Part shown: positions 42,914 to 52,061 of the stretch, in pieces
Numbering within the stretch: the first letter of the stretch is position 1
How the letters are laid out: every line of letters begins with the position of its first letter
Assembly: GCA_005502875.1 (NCBI GenBank)
Contig: SCMV01000015.1
Coordinates: 17,756-81,755 of the forward strand
Length of the DNA stretch: 64,000 nucleotides
Source: Comamonadaceae bacterium 2PF
GTDB lineage: Bacteria > Pseudomonadota > Gammaproteobacteria > Burkholderiales > Burkholderiaceae_C
Direction: 5' to 3'
The notes under the pieces: generated by a model
What the model was told of the DNA's origin: nothing
What the model saw: the letters and a program-made list of their open reading frames with translations, nothing else
Databases searched by the model: none
Made by a program: the position numbers and the translations under genes

Positions 42914-45510
42914 GCACTCACCATGGAGTCGTTGGGCTCGGCGTGCACGAAGTACTGGCGAGCGATCTCGTCGGAGAGGCGCCAACCGGCATCCAGCAAG
43001 CGGTCGCACAGGGCCAGCACGCGTGTGTGGCCTTCGACAGGGTCACACAGCGACTCAAGTTCGACGCCAACACCTTGGTGGGGCAGCAATGCGAGCAGGT
43101 CATCGTGCAGGCCGGTGCGATCGGGCAGCTTGCCCAGCTCGGTACGCAAGCGACGCAGCACACAGGCCAGCGCTCGTGGGTTGGTTTCGTCTTGCACGAG
43201 CAGGGCCAGCAGCGCGGGCACCTCCAGCCGACGCTGGAAGCGCGCGCGGAAGGTGATGGCGCTGTCGAAGATGTCGAGGAGCTGGTCGAAGCCCTGCGCC
43301 TGAGACAAAGCGCGGTGGACCCAAAAGGCGCGCAGGAAGGCGGTGTAACCCACCAGGCGCTCGATCAGTCGGCCCACCGTCAACAGGCGCCAGCCCACGT
43401 CGCGGGTCATGCGGTCGGTCTGTGCGCCAGTGACCGCAGCCAGCTGCATGGCCAGCTGCTCCAAGGCCGCATCGGCCTGTTGCAGACCGGGGTGCTGCCC
43501 AGTGGGCACGTCCTGGATCAAGGCATGGCGGAAGCTTTCCCCCAGGCTGCGCAGCAAGCGAGCATGCGCAGGCGACAGGCGTTCGCGCAAAGACTGGGAG
43601 GAGCGAGACAGGGCCTCGAGGTTGTAGCCCAGGCTGAAGGCACCCTGGGTGGCGCGCTCGTCGGACAGGGCGTCGAGCACGGCGCGCTCGAACACGCGAG
43701 GCGCCTTGTGCAGAGCGGGTGCACCCGGCGGCACCAGACCGTTGAGAACAGCGAGGTCAGACAGCGCTTGCAACACGTGTTCGTCGGCTTCGTCTTCGCT
43801 GGTCTGCAGGCTCAGCAGGCCCTGCACCAGGCGCAGCTGCTGCTCTGCACGCTCGGTGTAGCGGCCCATCCAGAAGAGGTTTTCGCCCGTGCGGCTGGCC
43901 ACGGGGCGCTGTCGTTGAGCGAGCTCATCCGGGCGCACGGCGCTGGGCAGCATCGAGAAGGTGTCGACCGCGTCTTCGGTGAGCACCCAGGTGTCCATCG
44001 AGCTGCCGCCAAGCTGCATGGACACGGGGCCGGCATCGCGCGTGGCAATGCGGGTCATGCCGCCAGGGAGCACCTGCCAGCCCCCCTTGCCGTCCGAGAG
44101 CGCGTAGACGCGCAGGGATGCCCCGCGCATGGCGATGTGGCCGGCTTGCCAGACGGGCGCCTGCGCATAGGGCACGAAGCCCTGAACCGTGTAGGCCGCC
44201 GGGTCGTGGTCGATGCGGCCGCGCCAGCTCTGCAAAGCAGGTTGCGACAAAGTCTGGCCCAGCACCGCGTCAAAGCTCTGGCGCAGGCGGGGCGAGCCAA
44301 AACCGGGGGTGCCGGCATAGGGGTAGCTGGGGCGGATGACCTGGCTGTCCAGGTCAGGGGCGATGTCGGCCCACGCCGAAGCTTCGCCGCACCACCATGT
44401 GGGCAGCGACGGCAGGCTGAGCTCTTCGCCCAGCAGGTGCCTGGACAGCGCGGGCAGGAAGCCATGCACCGCAGGTGACTCGAGGAAGCCGGTGCCCAGC
44501 GCATTGGCCAGCACCACGTGGCCGGCTCGAACCGCCTGCATCAGACCGGGCACGCCCAGGTGGGAGTCAGAGCGAAGCTCCAGGGGGTCGCAGAAGTCGT
44601 CGTCCAGGCGACGCAGCAGGCCATGCAAAGGCTCCAGGCCCTGCACGGTCTTGAGGAAGAGGCGCTCGTCGCGCACGACCAGGTCACCGCCTTCCACCAG
44701 GGGCAGGCCCAGGTAGCGCGCCAGGTAAGCCTGCTCGAAATAGGTCTCGTTGTAAGGGCCTGGCGTGAGCAGGGCCAGCCTGGGCGTCTGACCATCTGCG
44801 CAAGGTTCGGCCAGCTCGGTGAGCGTGTCGACCATGCGACGGTAGCCCGAGGCCAGGTGCTGCACGTTCATGGTGCGATAGGCGTCTGGGAACTGGCGCG
44901 AGACGATGAGCCGGTTCTGCATCACATAGCCCAGCCCGGACGGTGCCTGGGTGCGATGAGAGACCACCCACCAGGCGCCATCGGGGCCACGCACCAGGTC
45001 GAAGGCCAGCACGTGCAGGTAGATGCCGCCGGGAGGGGTCACGCCCTGCATGCCGCGCAGGTAGCCGGGGTGGCCCAGCACCAGGGCCGAGGGCAGCAGC
45101 GCCTGTTTCAGCAGCGATTGATCGCCGTAGGTGTCGGCCAGGATGCCGTTGAGCAGGCGCGCACGCTGGGCCACACCCTGCTCCAGGCTGCGCCACTCCT
45201 GTGCACCAATGATGTGCGGCAGCACCTCCAACGACCAGGGCCGGCTGGGGCCCCCCTTCGAGTTGTAGACGTTGTAGGTGATCCCGTCTTCGAGGATCTG
45301 ACGCGCCATGAGGTCCTGGCGCCGCTGCAGGTCTTCCAGTGGCGCCCCCAGGTGCCGGGCAAAGTCCTGCCACAGCGGGCGCAGGGCACCATCTTCGTCT
45401 CGCAATTCGTCGAAGTGGCCGGGCTCCACCGGGCGGGCGCGGCTCAGCATCGCCTGAGCCACGTCGGGCTCCAGGCTGGCGTCGTCAAAAAGGGGCAGGT
45501 TGGCTGTCAC
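42910..45510 (-). CDS. Fused circularly permuted ATP-grasp / alpha-E protein
   Basis: An 866-residue fusion. Residues about 70-490 are the ATP-grasp part (LMARQILEDGITYNVYNSKGG, ILADTYGDQSLLKQALLPS, GLGYVMQNRLIVSRQFP, SSMDTWVLTEDAVDTFSML). Residues about 530-860 are an alpha-E domain (TGENLFWMGRYTERAEQQLRLV, VGWRLLTVGRLIERLVGYTAFL). It is equivalent to the separate pair encoded at 38412-40929. It lies between two transglutaminase-like genes, 15 bp after the DUF2126 gene. The fusion shows that ligase and alpha-E act as one machine. Confidence 0.92.
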   Translation of the reverse strand: MTANLPLFDDASLEPDVAQAMLSRARPVEPGHFDELRDEDGALRPLWQDFARHLGAPLEDLQRRQDLMARQILEDGITYNVYNSKGGPSRPWSLEVLPHIIGAQEWRSLEQGVAQRARLLNGILADTYGDQSLLKQALLPSALVLGHPGYLRGMQGVTPPGGIYLHVLAFDLVRGPDGAWWVVSHRTQAPSGLGYVMQNRLIVSRQFPDAYRTMNVQHLASGYRRMVDTLTELAEPCADGQTPRLALLTPGPYNETYFEQAYLARYLGLPLVEGGDLVVRDERLFLKTVQGLEPLHGLLRRLDDDFCDPLELRSDSHLGVPGLMQAVRAGHVVLANALGTGFLESPAVHGFLPALSRHLLGEELSLPSLPTWWCGEASAWADIAPDLDSQVIRPSYPYAGTPGFGSPRLRQSFDAVLGQTLSQPALQSWRGRIDHDPAAYTVQGFVPYAQAPVWQAGHIAMRGASLRVYALSDGKGGWQVLPGGMTRIATRDAGPVSMQLGGSSMDTWVLTEDAVDTFSMLPSAVRPDELAQRQRPVASRTGENLFWMGRYTERAEQQLRLVQGLLSLQTSEDEADEHVLQALSDLAVLNGLVPPGAPALHKAPRVFERAVLDALSDERATQGAFSLGYNLEALSRSSQSLRERLSPAHARLLRSLGESFRHALIQDVPTGQHPGLQQADAALEQLAMQLAAVTGAQTDRMTRDVGWRLLTVGRLIERLVGYTAFLRAFWVHRALSQAQGFDQLLDIFDSAITFRARFQRRLEVPALLALLVQDETNPRALACVLRRLRTELGKLPDRTGLHDDLLALLPHQGVGVELESLCDPVEGHTRVLALCDRLLDAGWRLSDEIARQYFVHAEPNDSMVSA

Positions 45511-45525
45511 GGTCCCGACATCGTA

Positions 45526-48500
45526 TCAACCAGCCTGGGTCTTGCGCAGGTCAAGGGTGAGCGGATGCTCCAGCCCGGCGGGAAGAGCTCGCACATCCAT
45601 CGCGCCCGGCGTGTGGCCCATGCGGAAGAAACGCGCCAGGCGGCGGCTCTCGGCTTCGTAAGAGTTGACGGGGAAGGTGTCGTAGTTGCGGCCACCCGGG
45701 TGCGCGACGTGGTACTGGCAGCCTCCCAGCGAGCGCTTGAGCCAGGTGTCAACCAGGTCGAAGGTGAGCGGCGCGTCGGCGCCAATGGTCGGGTGCAGGC
45801 ACGATGGCGGCTGCCAGGCTCGGTAGCGCACGCCGGCCACGAACTCGCCGACGCGGCCGGTGGGGTGCAGGGGCAGCACGCGACCGTTGACCGTGACCAC
45901 GTGGCGGTTGCCGTTCAGGCCGGTGGCGCGCACCTCCAGGCGCTCCATGGACGAGTCCACGTAACGCACGGTGCCGCCTGGCGCGCCTTCCTCGCCCATG
46001 ACGTGCCAGGGCTCGAGGGCGCCACGCAGGGTCAGCCGAACCCCGGCGGTCTGCACCTCGCCAACGTAGGGGAAGCGGAACTCGAAGTGCGGCGCGAACC
46101 ACTCGGATTTGAAGTCGAAGCCGGCCATTTGCAGCTCGGCGAGGACGTCAGCGAAATCCTGCTCCACGAAGCTGGGTAGCATGAATCGGTCGTGCAACCC
46201 GGTGCCCCAGCGGGTCAGGCGGGTGGCGCCATGGCCCTTGTACGGCTCTTTCCAGAACCAGGCCACCAGGGCGCGCAGCAGCAGTTGCTGCACCAGGCTC
46301 ATCTTCGAGTGCGGGGGCATCTCGAAGGCGCGCAACTCAAGAAGGCCCAAGCGGCCCGTGGGCCCGTCAGGCGAGTAGAGCTTGTCGATGCAGAACTCGC
46401 TGCGGTGGGTGTTGCCGGTGGCGTCGATCAGCAGGTTGCGCAGCGTGCGGTCGATGATCCAGGGCGGGCACTGGCCCCAGATGCTCATCTGGCGCTCGAT
46501 TTCCTTCATGCCGATCTCGGCCTCGTAGACCTGGTCCATGCGCGCCTCGTCGATGCGCGGCGCCTGGCTGGTCGGCCCGATGAACAGGCCAGAGAACAAA
46601 TAGGACAACGAGGGGTGGTTGTGCCAGAAGGTCAGCAGGCTGGGGATGAGGTCGGGGCGGCGCAGGAAGGGGCTGTCCGCCGGCGTGGCCCCGCCCAGCA
46701 CGAAGTGGTTGCCGCCGCCGGTGCCGGTGTGACGGCCGTCGACCATGAACTTCTCTGTGGACAGGCGGGTCTCGTGTGCGGCCTGGTAGAGGAACTCGGT
46801 GTGGTCGACCAGTTGCCCCCAGCTCGATGCCGGGTGGATGTTGACCTCGATGACGCCGGGATCGGGCGTGACCTGCAGCATCTTCAGGCGGGCGTCGCGC
46901 GGTGGCGGATAGCCCTCGAGCACGACCTTCAGGCCCGTTTCGGCGGCGGTGGCTTCGACGGCTGCCAGCAGGTCGAGGTAGTCGTCCAGGCTGGACAGCG
47001 GCGGCATGAACACATAGAGCACGCCCCCGCCCTGCCCTTCGGCCTCGACCTTCGGGCCGCTGGCGCGATCGGGGTTGCGCGCTTCCACGCACAGGGCGGT
47101 GCGGGTGATCCAGTGGGCCGATTCGAAGCGGTTGGGGTGCTTGGCGGGGTCGACGTTCGACGGCGTGGCCGGTCCAGCGGCGGCGACGACCGGGTTGGCC
47201 GACAACGCGCCCCACTCGCCATTGGCACCTGAGCCGCCCAGGCCCTCGACCGGCTGTCCCTGGATGGAGACGGCGCCACCTTGCGCGAAGCCGCCGCCCA
47301 CGGCGTGGGGGCCGTACTGCGCACGCAGCGTTGCCGCATCGGCCAGGGGTGCGCGGGGCGCGAACGGGTCATGGAGGTGCGCAAAGGGGTACTGCTCACG
47401 CGAGACCCAGGGCAGCGAGTCCAGCGGCAGGCGGTAGCCCATGGAGGAGTCACCCGGGATCAGGTACATGCGCTCGTCGCGGAAGAACCAGGGGCCGGTG
47501 ACCCAGCGCGGCCCGCTCAGGCCCGGCGCGTGATCCCACTCTCGCTTGAGCGGCAAGGCGTAGCCGACGGTGTGCGTCAGGCCCTGGTCGTACACGCGAC
47601 GCAGGCGCACGCGCTCGAGCTCATCGTCAAGCTTGGACTCGAAGGGATCGACGTTGACCGGCAGTCGGCGCTCGCGCCACAGGTAGTACCAGGTGTCTTC
47701 GAAACCAGCCTGGATGTGGGCGGGCCCCACGCCCAGCTTGTTCGAGAGCGTTTCGATGAAGCGCTTGGCGTCGTCGCTGGTGTGGTGCTCGGTCTGGCGC
47801 TCGTCGGCGAACAGGCTGGGGTCGTGCCAGCAAGGCTGGCCGTCGGTGCGCCAGAAGATGGACAGGGCCCAGCGCGGCAGTTGCTCGCCCGGGTACCACT
47901 TGCCTTGCCCGAAATGCAGGAAGCCACCCTCGCCATACTTGGCTCGCAGCTTGTGGACCAGGGAGGTGGCCAGGCCGCGCTTGGTGGGCCCCATGGCGTC
48001 GGTGTTCCACTCGGCGCCGTCTCGGTCGTCAACCGACACGAAGGTGGGCTCGCCGCCCATCGTCAACCTGACATCGCCCGCCTGGAGCCGTGCGTCCACG
48101 GCCTGCCCCAGGGCATCGATGTCGGACCACTGCGCATCGGTGTAGGGCTTGGTCACGCGCGGGGACTCGAAGATGCGCGTGATCGACATCCGGTGATCGA
48201 ACTCGACCTCGCACTCGTCCACCGCGCCGGAGATGGGCGCAGCGCCGGAGGGCTCGGGCGTGCAGGCCACAGGGATGTGACCTTCGCCAGCCAGCAGGCC
48301 CGACGTCGGGTCCAGGCCGATCCAGCCCGCGCCGGGCAGGTAGACCTCGCACCAGGCGTGCAGGTCGGTGAAGTCGACCTCGGTGCCCGAGGGGCCGTCG
48401 AGCGCGGCCACGTCGGCCTTGAGCTGGATGAGGTAGCCCGAGACGAAGCGCGCGGCCAGCCCCATGTGGCGCAAGGCCTGCACGAGCAGCCAGCCTGTGT

Positions 48501-49044
48501 CGCGGCAGGAGCCGGACTTCTTGGTCAGGGTCTCTTCGGGCGTCTGCACGCCCGGCTCCATGCGGATGGTGTAGCTGATGTCGTTTTGCAGGCGCTGGTT
48601 GAGCCCGACGAGGAAGTCGATGGTGCGCACCTCCTTGCGATCGATGCTATCGACGAAGGCCTTGAACGCCGGGGTGAGCTCGCCCTTGACGAGGTAAGGC
48701 GCCAGGTCGTGGGCGCTGGCCTCGTCGTACTGGAAGGGGTAGTTCTCGGCGTGAGGCTCGAGGAAGAAGTCGAAGGGGTTGTAGACCGCCATCTCGGCGA
48801 CCAGGTCGATGGTGACCTTGAACTCGCGCGTGCGCTCGGGAAAGACCAGCCGGGCCAAATGATTGGAGAAGGCGTCCTGCTGCCAGTTGATGAAGTGCAT
48901 CACCGGCTCGACCTTCAACGAGTAAGACAGGACGCGGGTGCGGCTGTGCGGCGCCGGGCGCAGGCGCACGACCTGCGGGGACAGGTTCACCAGCCGGTCA
49001 TAGCGGTAGTGGGTGACGTGGTTCAGGGCGACGTGGATGGACAC
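45526..49044 (-). CDS. Large transglutaminase-like protein with DUF2126
   Basis: A 1172-residue protein. An N-terminal transglutaminase module (about 1-290) has the Cys in KSGSCRDTGWLLVQALR, His in DLHAWCEVYLPGAGW and Asp in GLDPTSG. The remainder, about 300-1160, is DUF2126, recognisable by LTMGGEPTFVSVDDRDG, TGTGGGNHFVLGGATPADSPFLRRPD and WHNHPSLSYLFSGLFIGPTSQ. DUF2126 resembles a carboxylate-amine ligase / glutamine-synthetase-like fold (established for neighbours of the family, inferred here). It is the first gene of the three-gene operon. Confidence 0.9.
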   Translation of the reverse strand: MSIHVALNHVTHYRYDRLVNLSPQVVRLRPAPHSRTRVLSYSLKVEPVMHFINWQQDAFSNHLARLVFPERTREFKVTIDLVAEMAVYNPFDFFLEPHAENYPFQYDEASAHDLAPYLVKGELTPAFKAFVDSIDRKEVRTIDFLVGLNQRLQNDISYTIRMEPGVQTPEETLTKKSGSCRDTGWLLVQALRHMGLAARFVSGYLIQLKADVAALDGPSGTEVDFTDLHAWCEVYLPGAGWIGLDPTSGLLAGEGHIPVACTPEPSGAAPISGAVDECEVEFDHRMSITRIFESPRVTKPYTDAQWSDIDALGQAVDARLQAGDVRLTMGGEPTFVSVDDRDGAEWNTDAMGPTKRGLATSLVHKLRAKYGEGGFLHFGQGKWYPGEQLPRWALSIFWRTDGQPCWHDPSLFADERQTEHHTSDDAKRFIETLSNKLGVGPAHIQAGFEDTWYYLWRERRLPVNVDPFESKLDDELERVRLRRVYDQGLTHTVGYALPLKREWDHAPGLSGPRWVTGPWFFRDERMYLIPGDSSMGYRLPLDSLPWVSREQYPFAHLHDPFAPRAPLADAATLRAQYGPHAVGGGFAQGGAVSIQGQPVEGLGGSGANGEWGALSANPVVAAAGPATPSNVDPAKHPNRFESAHWITRTALCVEARNPDRASGPKVEAEGQGGGVLYVFMPPLSSLDDYLDLLAAVEATAAETGLKVVLEGYPPPRDARLKMLQVTPDPGVIEVNIHPASSWGQLVDHTEFLYQAAHETRLSTEKFMVDGRHTGTGGGNHFVLGGATPADSPFLRRPDLIPSLLTFWHNHPSLSYLFSGLFIGPTSQAPRIDEARMDQVYEAEIGMKEIERQMSIWGQCPPWIIDRTLRNLLIDATGNTHRSEFCIDKLYSPDGPTGRLGLLELRAFEMPPHSKMSLVQQLLLRALVAWFWKEPYKGHGATRLTRWGTGLHDRFMLPSFVEQDFADVLAELQMAGFDFKSEWFAPHFEFRFPYVGEVQTAGVRLTLRGALEPWHVMGEEGAPGGTVRYVDSSMERLEVRATGLNGNRHVVTVNGRVLPLHPTGRVGEFVAGVRYRAWQPPSCLHPTIGADAPLTFDLVDTWLKRSLGGCQYHVAHPGGRNYDTFPVNSYEAESRRLARFFRMGHTPGAMDVRALPAGLEHPLTLDLRKTQAG

Positions 49045-49140
49045 GTGGATCTCCAGCTGAGCAAGCAGCCATGGATTGGCTGCGCTGAATGTGACAAGAG
49101 CAAGTTGTGGACCAAGCGCCTGCCAGCGGTGTTGTGTGCA

Positions 49141-49869
49141 TCAGCCTGTGACCGGTCTCGTCGCCACCGCGCCGTCGGCCTGCCACCACCGAGGGGACAC
49201 GGCACACACCACCAAGGCCACGTTCACCACGTCCTTGGGCAGGAGCACCTCGGCCGGGCCACCTTGCCACGGAGAAATCACCATGGAGTCGACCCGATCG
49301 AGCAGCAACTGACACAAGCGCACCCCACCCTTGCGCAAAGTGACCAACACAAGGTCCTCGGGCTGCAAAGGCGCATGCGGAGACACCACCAGAAAATACC
49401 CATCGGGGGCATAGGGCGCCAGGCCTTGGCCCTGCACACGCATGGCATGGCAGTGCTCGCCCATCCAGGGCAAGCCGAGCGTGCCGCCTTCCGTGAGCTG
49501 CGTCTTGGGCGAGCCCACACGCCGGGAAACCTGCCTGCCGTCCTCGTGCAGGTGCACCACACCATGAACCGGCACCCTCACATGGGGTTCGCCATCGCCG
49601 CCGTGAACCGACTCGGCCGCCAAGGGCACTGCCTTTTCCAGCGGTTGGCCTTCGCCCCTGGCAAGCCAGTCCGCTCGCACGCCCAACTCCTTGGCCAAGG
49701 AGGGCGTGTGCGAGCTGCCCTGCGCCCCGGCTTCAAGGTCGCACAGGTATTGGATGGCCTGGGGTTTGACACCGATGGCACGTGCCAGTTCGCTCTGGTT
49801 CGTGCGCCCCGCGCGCCTCATGGCCCAACCCAGCCGACCGGCGTAGCTTTCCCACTCTCTGTTTTTCAT
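49141..49869 (-). CDS. CI-like repressor, XRE HTH with S24-type domain
   Basis: A 242-residue repressor. The N-terminal XRE helix-turn-helix contains NQSELARAIGVKPQAIQYLCD and LAKELGVRADWLARGEG. The C-terminal half has the S24 fold (MGEHCHAMRVQGQGLAPYAPDGYFLVV, LVLVTLRKGGVRLCQLL). The catalytic serine position reads GQGL, so RecA-stimulated self-cleavage is doubtful. It is divergent from a Cro-like gene with palindromic operators between. No other phage genes are adjacent, so it is a remnant or domesticated switch. Confidence 0.8.
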   Translation of the reverse strand: MKNREWESYAGRLGWAMRRAGRTNQSELARAIGVKPQAIQYLCDLEAGAQGSSHTPSLAKELGVRADWLARGEGQPLEKAVPLAAESVHGGDGEPHVRVPVHGVVHLHEDGRQVSRRVGSPKTQLTEGGTLGLPWMGEHCHAMRVQGQGLAPYAPDGYFLVVSPHAPLQPEDLVLVTLRKGGVRLCQLLLDRVDSMVISPWQGGPAEVLLPKDVVNVALVVCAVSPRWWQADGAVATRPVTG

Positions 49870-49880
49870 GCGGCGATGCT

Positions 49881-49943
49881 ACAAAGATCTTTGTGGAATG
49901 CATTGCCATAATTTTTGTTTTGATGTACAAAAGCAACTACAAA
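49881..49943. promoter_or_regulatory. Operator region between the CI-like and Cro-like genes
   Basis: The perfect palindrome ACAAAGATCTTTGT lies at 49881-49894. ACAAA/TTTGT half-sites recur at 49914-49918, 49927-49931 and 49939-49943. A plus-strand promoter for the Cro-like gene is TTGCCA (49903-49908), a 17-bp spacer, and TACAAA (49926-49931), which overlaps a half-site. Confidence 0.6.
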
Positions 49944-49961
49944 TCAAAACAGAGAGAAAAC

Positions 49962-50189
49962 ATGCCCCACCGAGAAGCACTGGCCCGGGCCATCGAAATC
50001 GTGGGATCGCAGAGCCGCCTGGCTCGCGAGATCGGCGGCGGCGTCACCCAGGCACACGTGCACTACTGGCTGACGCAGGCCAAGGTGGTGCCGGCTGAGT
50101 ACTGCCCCGCCATCGAGCGCATCGTCAAGCGCGCCGTCTCTTGCGAGGAGCTCAACCCACACGTGGACTGGTGGGTGCTGCGGCGCTGA
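49962..50189 (+). CDS. Cro/YdaS-like small HTH regulator
   Basis: A 75-residue protein from ATG 49962. The sequence MPHREALARAIEIVGSQSRLAREIGG and VTQAHVHYWLTQAKVVPAEYCPAIERIVK is the YdaS/Cro-type helix-turn-helix used in lambdoid switches. It is divergent from the CI-like gene with operators between. It probably forms a bistable pair with it. Downstream there are no phage genes. Confidence 0.82.
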   Translation: MPHREALARAIEIVGSQSRLAREIGGGVTQAHVHYWLTQAKVVPAEYCPAIERIVKRAVSCEELNPHVDWWVLRR

Positions 50190-50332
50190 ACAGGTTTTGC
50201 GATCTCCCGGAGCGGCCTGCCAGCCCTGGGTTCGCCCCGGAGCAGCGTCACAACTGGGCTGAACAGTGGTCCCTCCCTTGCCTTGTTCGTCCAGGCTGTT
50301 TTGTTGGCAGACCGGGAGATCGCTTTTTTTCT

Positions 50333-51112
50333 TCAACGGGCCAGGATGCGCCGCTGATCCTGGGTGCGCAGCTCCAGCCCGCCGTCCCGCTGCAGCTGAA
50401 ATGACACGACCTGCCCCAGCAGCGCCAAAAAGCGCGCCTCCTGCTCCATCAGGGCGGGGACGCAGATCATGCGGGTGGTGGCAACGCCCTTCACCTCGAG
50501 CCTGGAGCCCTGCAACTGGTAGACGCCCGTGAATCGGTTGCACCCGGCACGACCAGCGATCTGGCCCTTGGGATCAAAGGTCAGTGTGCTGCGGCTGTTG
50601 TCGATCACGCCACGGCCGTCCACGCTCTGGACCACCCACTCTCGCACGGTGAGGTCACGCGGCGGTCCGCCTTCCGACCGAGGGCCCGCCACGGGGGCTG
50701 CGGCCACCGTGCTGCATTCGGGGTAGGCCTGACCGTCAATCACCAGCATGCCAACATCGCCCTTGGACCAGAAGCTGGTGCCAGGGTAGGCAGAAGAGGC
50801 GTAACGTGCACCCGAGGCGCTGCGCTGAGCCTGCAGCAGGTAGCGTTTGCCGCCCACGGCAACCTCGGCCTGCTCGGCGTTGGCGCGGACGTTGACCTCT
50901 TGCTGGCCACAGCGCATGGCGACCTGGGGCCCAAAAGCCCGCGCCGCCGCGTCCGGCGCTTTCGGGGCAGGCAACACGCCAGACGGGGCCGCGCCCCCCG
51001 GGCCTGTGGCACACGCCCCCAGCAACGCGGCCGACACGCCAGCGAGCAGGCCCCGGCAAATGCGGTTCACAAGGGTTTGGCGGCTGACGATGTGCGTGGC
51101 GGAACGCGACAT
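50333..51112 (-). CDS. Lipoprotein with MliC-like and META domains
   Basis: A 259-residue lipoprotein. The lipobox is LLGAC (Cys33). An MliC-like domain follows (AMRCGQQEVNVRANAEQAEVAVGGKRYLLQAQRSASGARY, split around residues 65-110), then a C-terminal META domain (GRAGCNRFTGVYQLQGSRL and TTRMICVPALMEQEARFLALL). MliC proteins inhibit C-type lysozymes; META domains occur in outer-membrane stress proteins such as HslJ. The fusion suggests envelope protection. No operon partner. Confidence 0.82.
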   Translation of the reverse strand: MSRSATHIVSRQTLVNRICRGLLAGVSAALLGACATGPGGAAPSGVLPAPKAPDAAARAFGPQVAMRCGQQEVNVRANAEQAEVAVGGKRYLLQAQRSASGARYASSAYPGTSFWSKGDVGMLVIDGQAYPECSTVAAAPVAGPRSEGGPPRDLTVREWVVQSVDGRGVIDNSRSTLTFDPKGQIAGRAGCNRFTGVYQLQGSRLEVKGVATTRMICVPALMEQEARFLALLGQVVSFQLQRDGGLELRTQDQRRILAR

Positions 51113-51196
51113 GAATGACTCCTCGGGGCAACAGTGCTGACGCCGATCCTAAGCCAGCGCTTCGGAGCCCCGGGCATGGAGCACCCCCAGCTGGCC

Positions 51197-51970
51197 TCAG
51201 CGCGCCACCTGCTCCGGGGTCATGGCAGCGAGCGTCTGGGTGCCCGCCACGATCATGCGCACCATCAAAATCAGCTCTTCGGTGAGGCGACCTTGCTCGC
51301 CGCCTGGCATGTCCATGGCGGTCGAGCCCATGGTGAAGACCAGGCGGGTGATCGCCTTGGCCGTGAGCCCCGCCTCGAACAGCCCCGTGCCGTTGGCCTG
51401 AGCCAGGCGAACCAGGTCGTGGCGCAACTCTTCCTCGAAGTACGTGAGCTGGCGATCCACGGCTTGCTTGAACGCATCAGAGCCCACCGAGCCCTCGCGC
51501 AGGAGGATGTGCAGCAACTTGTCGTCGCGCTGCAGTTGCTCCATGAAGGCCTCGACCGATCCGCGCACCACGCTGCGGTCCACCGCGGCACGCTGGCGGG
51601 CCTCCCCGATGATCTGGCGCAAAGAGCTGCCGGCCAGGTCGATCAGGGCCACGGCCAGCTCGTCCATGTCCCGGAACTGGCGGTAAAAGCTGTTGGGCGC
51701 GATGCCGGCCTCGCGGGCCACTTCACGCAGGCTCAGCGACGACACGCTGCGGTGGGGCCCGACCAGGCGCAACGCCGCCAGGATGATGTCGTCACGGGAA
51801 ATGACGGCCTTGCGCCCGGGCGAGACGGCCCGCACAGGGGCGCCAGGGACGTCCGGTGAGTCCAGGAGGGTGACGGCGGTGGCTTCAGCGGGGTCCATCG
51901 GGCGGGCGTGCAGGCGAGTTCGGGCGCTCCGCCAGGCTGGGGCGTTGCGTTGGGTCAAACCGGCTCGCAT
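51197..51970 (-). CDS. fabR: FabR-like TetR-family repressor of unsaturated fatty acid genes
   Basis: A 257-residue regulator. The helix-turn-helix reads SLREVAREAGIAPNSFYRQFRDMDELAVAL, the FabR type, and the C-terminal domain continues in FabR fashion (LLREGSVGSDAFKQAV, YFEEELRHDL). The start at 51970 is supported by GGGAGGGG just upstream. It is divergent from the ferredoxin reductase/desaturase operon, so it very probably senses acyl-CoA or acyl-ACP and represses that operon and perhaps itself. Confidence 0.85.
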   Translation of the reverse strand: MRAGLTQRNAPAWRSARTRLHARPMDPAEATAVTLLDSPDVPGAPVRAVSPGRKAVISRDDIILAALRLVGPHRSVSSLSLREVAREAGIAPNSFYRQFRDMDELAVALIDLAGSSLRQIIGEARQRAAVDRSVVRGSVEAFMEQLQRDDKLLHILLREGSVGSDAFKQAVDRQLTYFEEELRHDLVRLAQANGTGLFEAGLTAKAITRLVFTMGSTAMDMPGGEQGRLTEELILMVRMIVAGTQTLAAMTPEQVAR

Positions 51971-52001
51971 GATACCCCTCCCGATTTAATGCACAAGTGT
52001 A

Positions 52002-52029
52002 TAGACAAACGTCTTCTCGCACGTATACT
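52002..52029 (+). promoter_or_regulatory. Promoter of the reductase/desaturase operon
   Basis: TAGACA (52002-52007), a 16-bp spacer and TATACT (52024-52029), each one mismatch from consensus. It sits in the divergent gap with fabR; the GTGTATAGAC ... GTATAC elements around it are candidate repressor contacts. Confidence 0.6.
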
Positions 52030-52061
52030 GCCGCATCTCCTCTTCGCGTCAGCCCGATACC

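Noticed and set aside
42808..46179. Two long plus-strand frames (556 and 553 residues)
   Set aside because: Both are opposite the fused ATP-grasp/alpha-E gene and show only shadow composition.
47281..49911. An 876-residue plus-strand open frame
   Set aside because: It is opposite the transglutaminase/DUF2126 gene and has shadow composition with no recognisable domain.
49141..50189. A second full prophage around the CI/Cro-like pair
   Set aside because: The genes on both sides are ordinary chromosomal ones, and no integrase, replication or structural gene is near.
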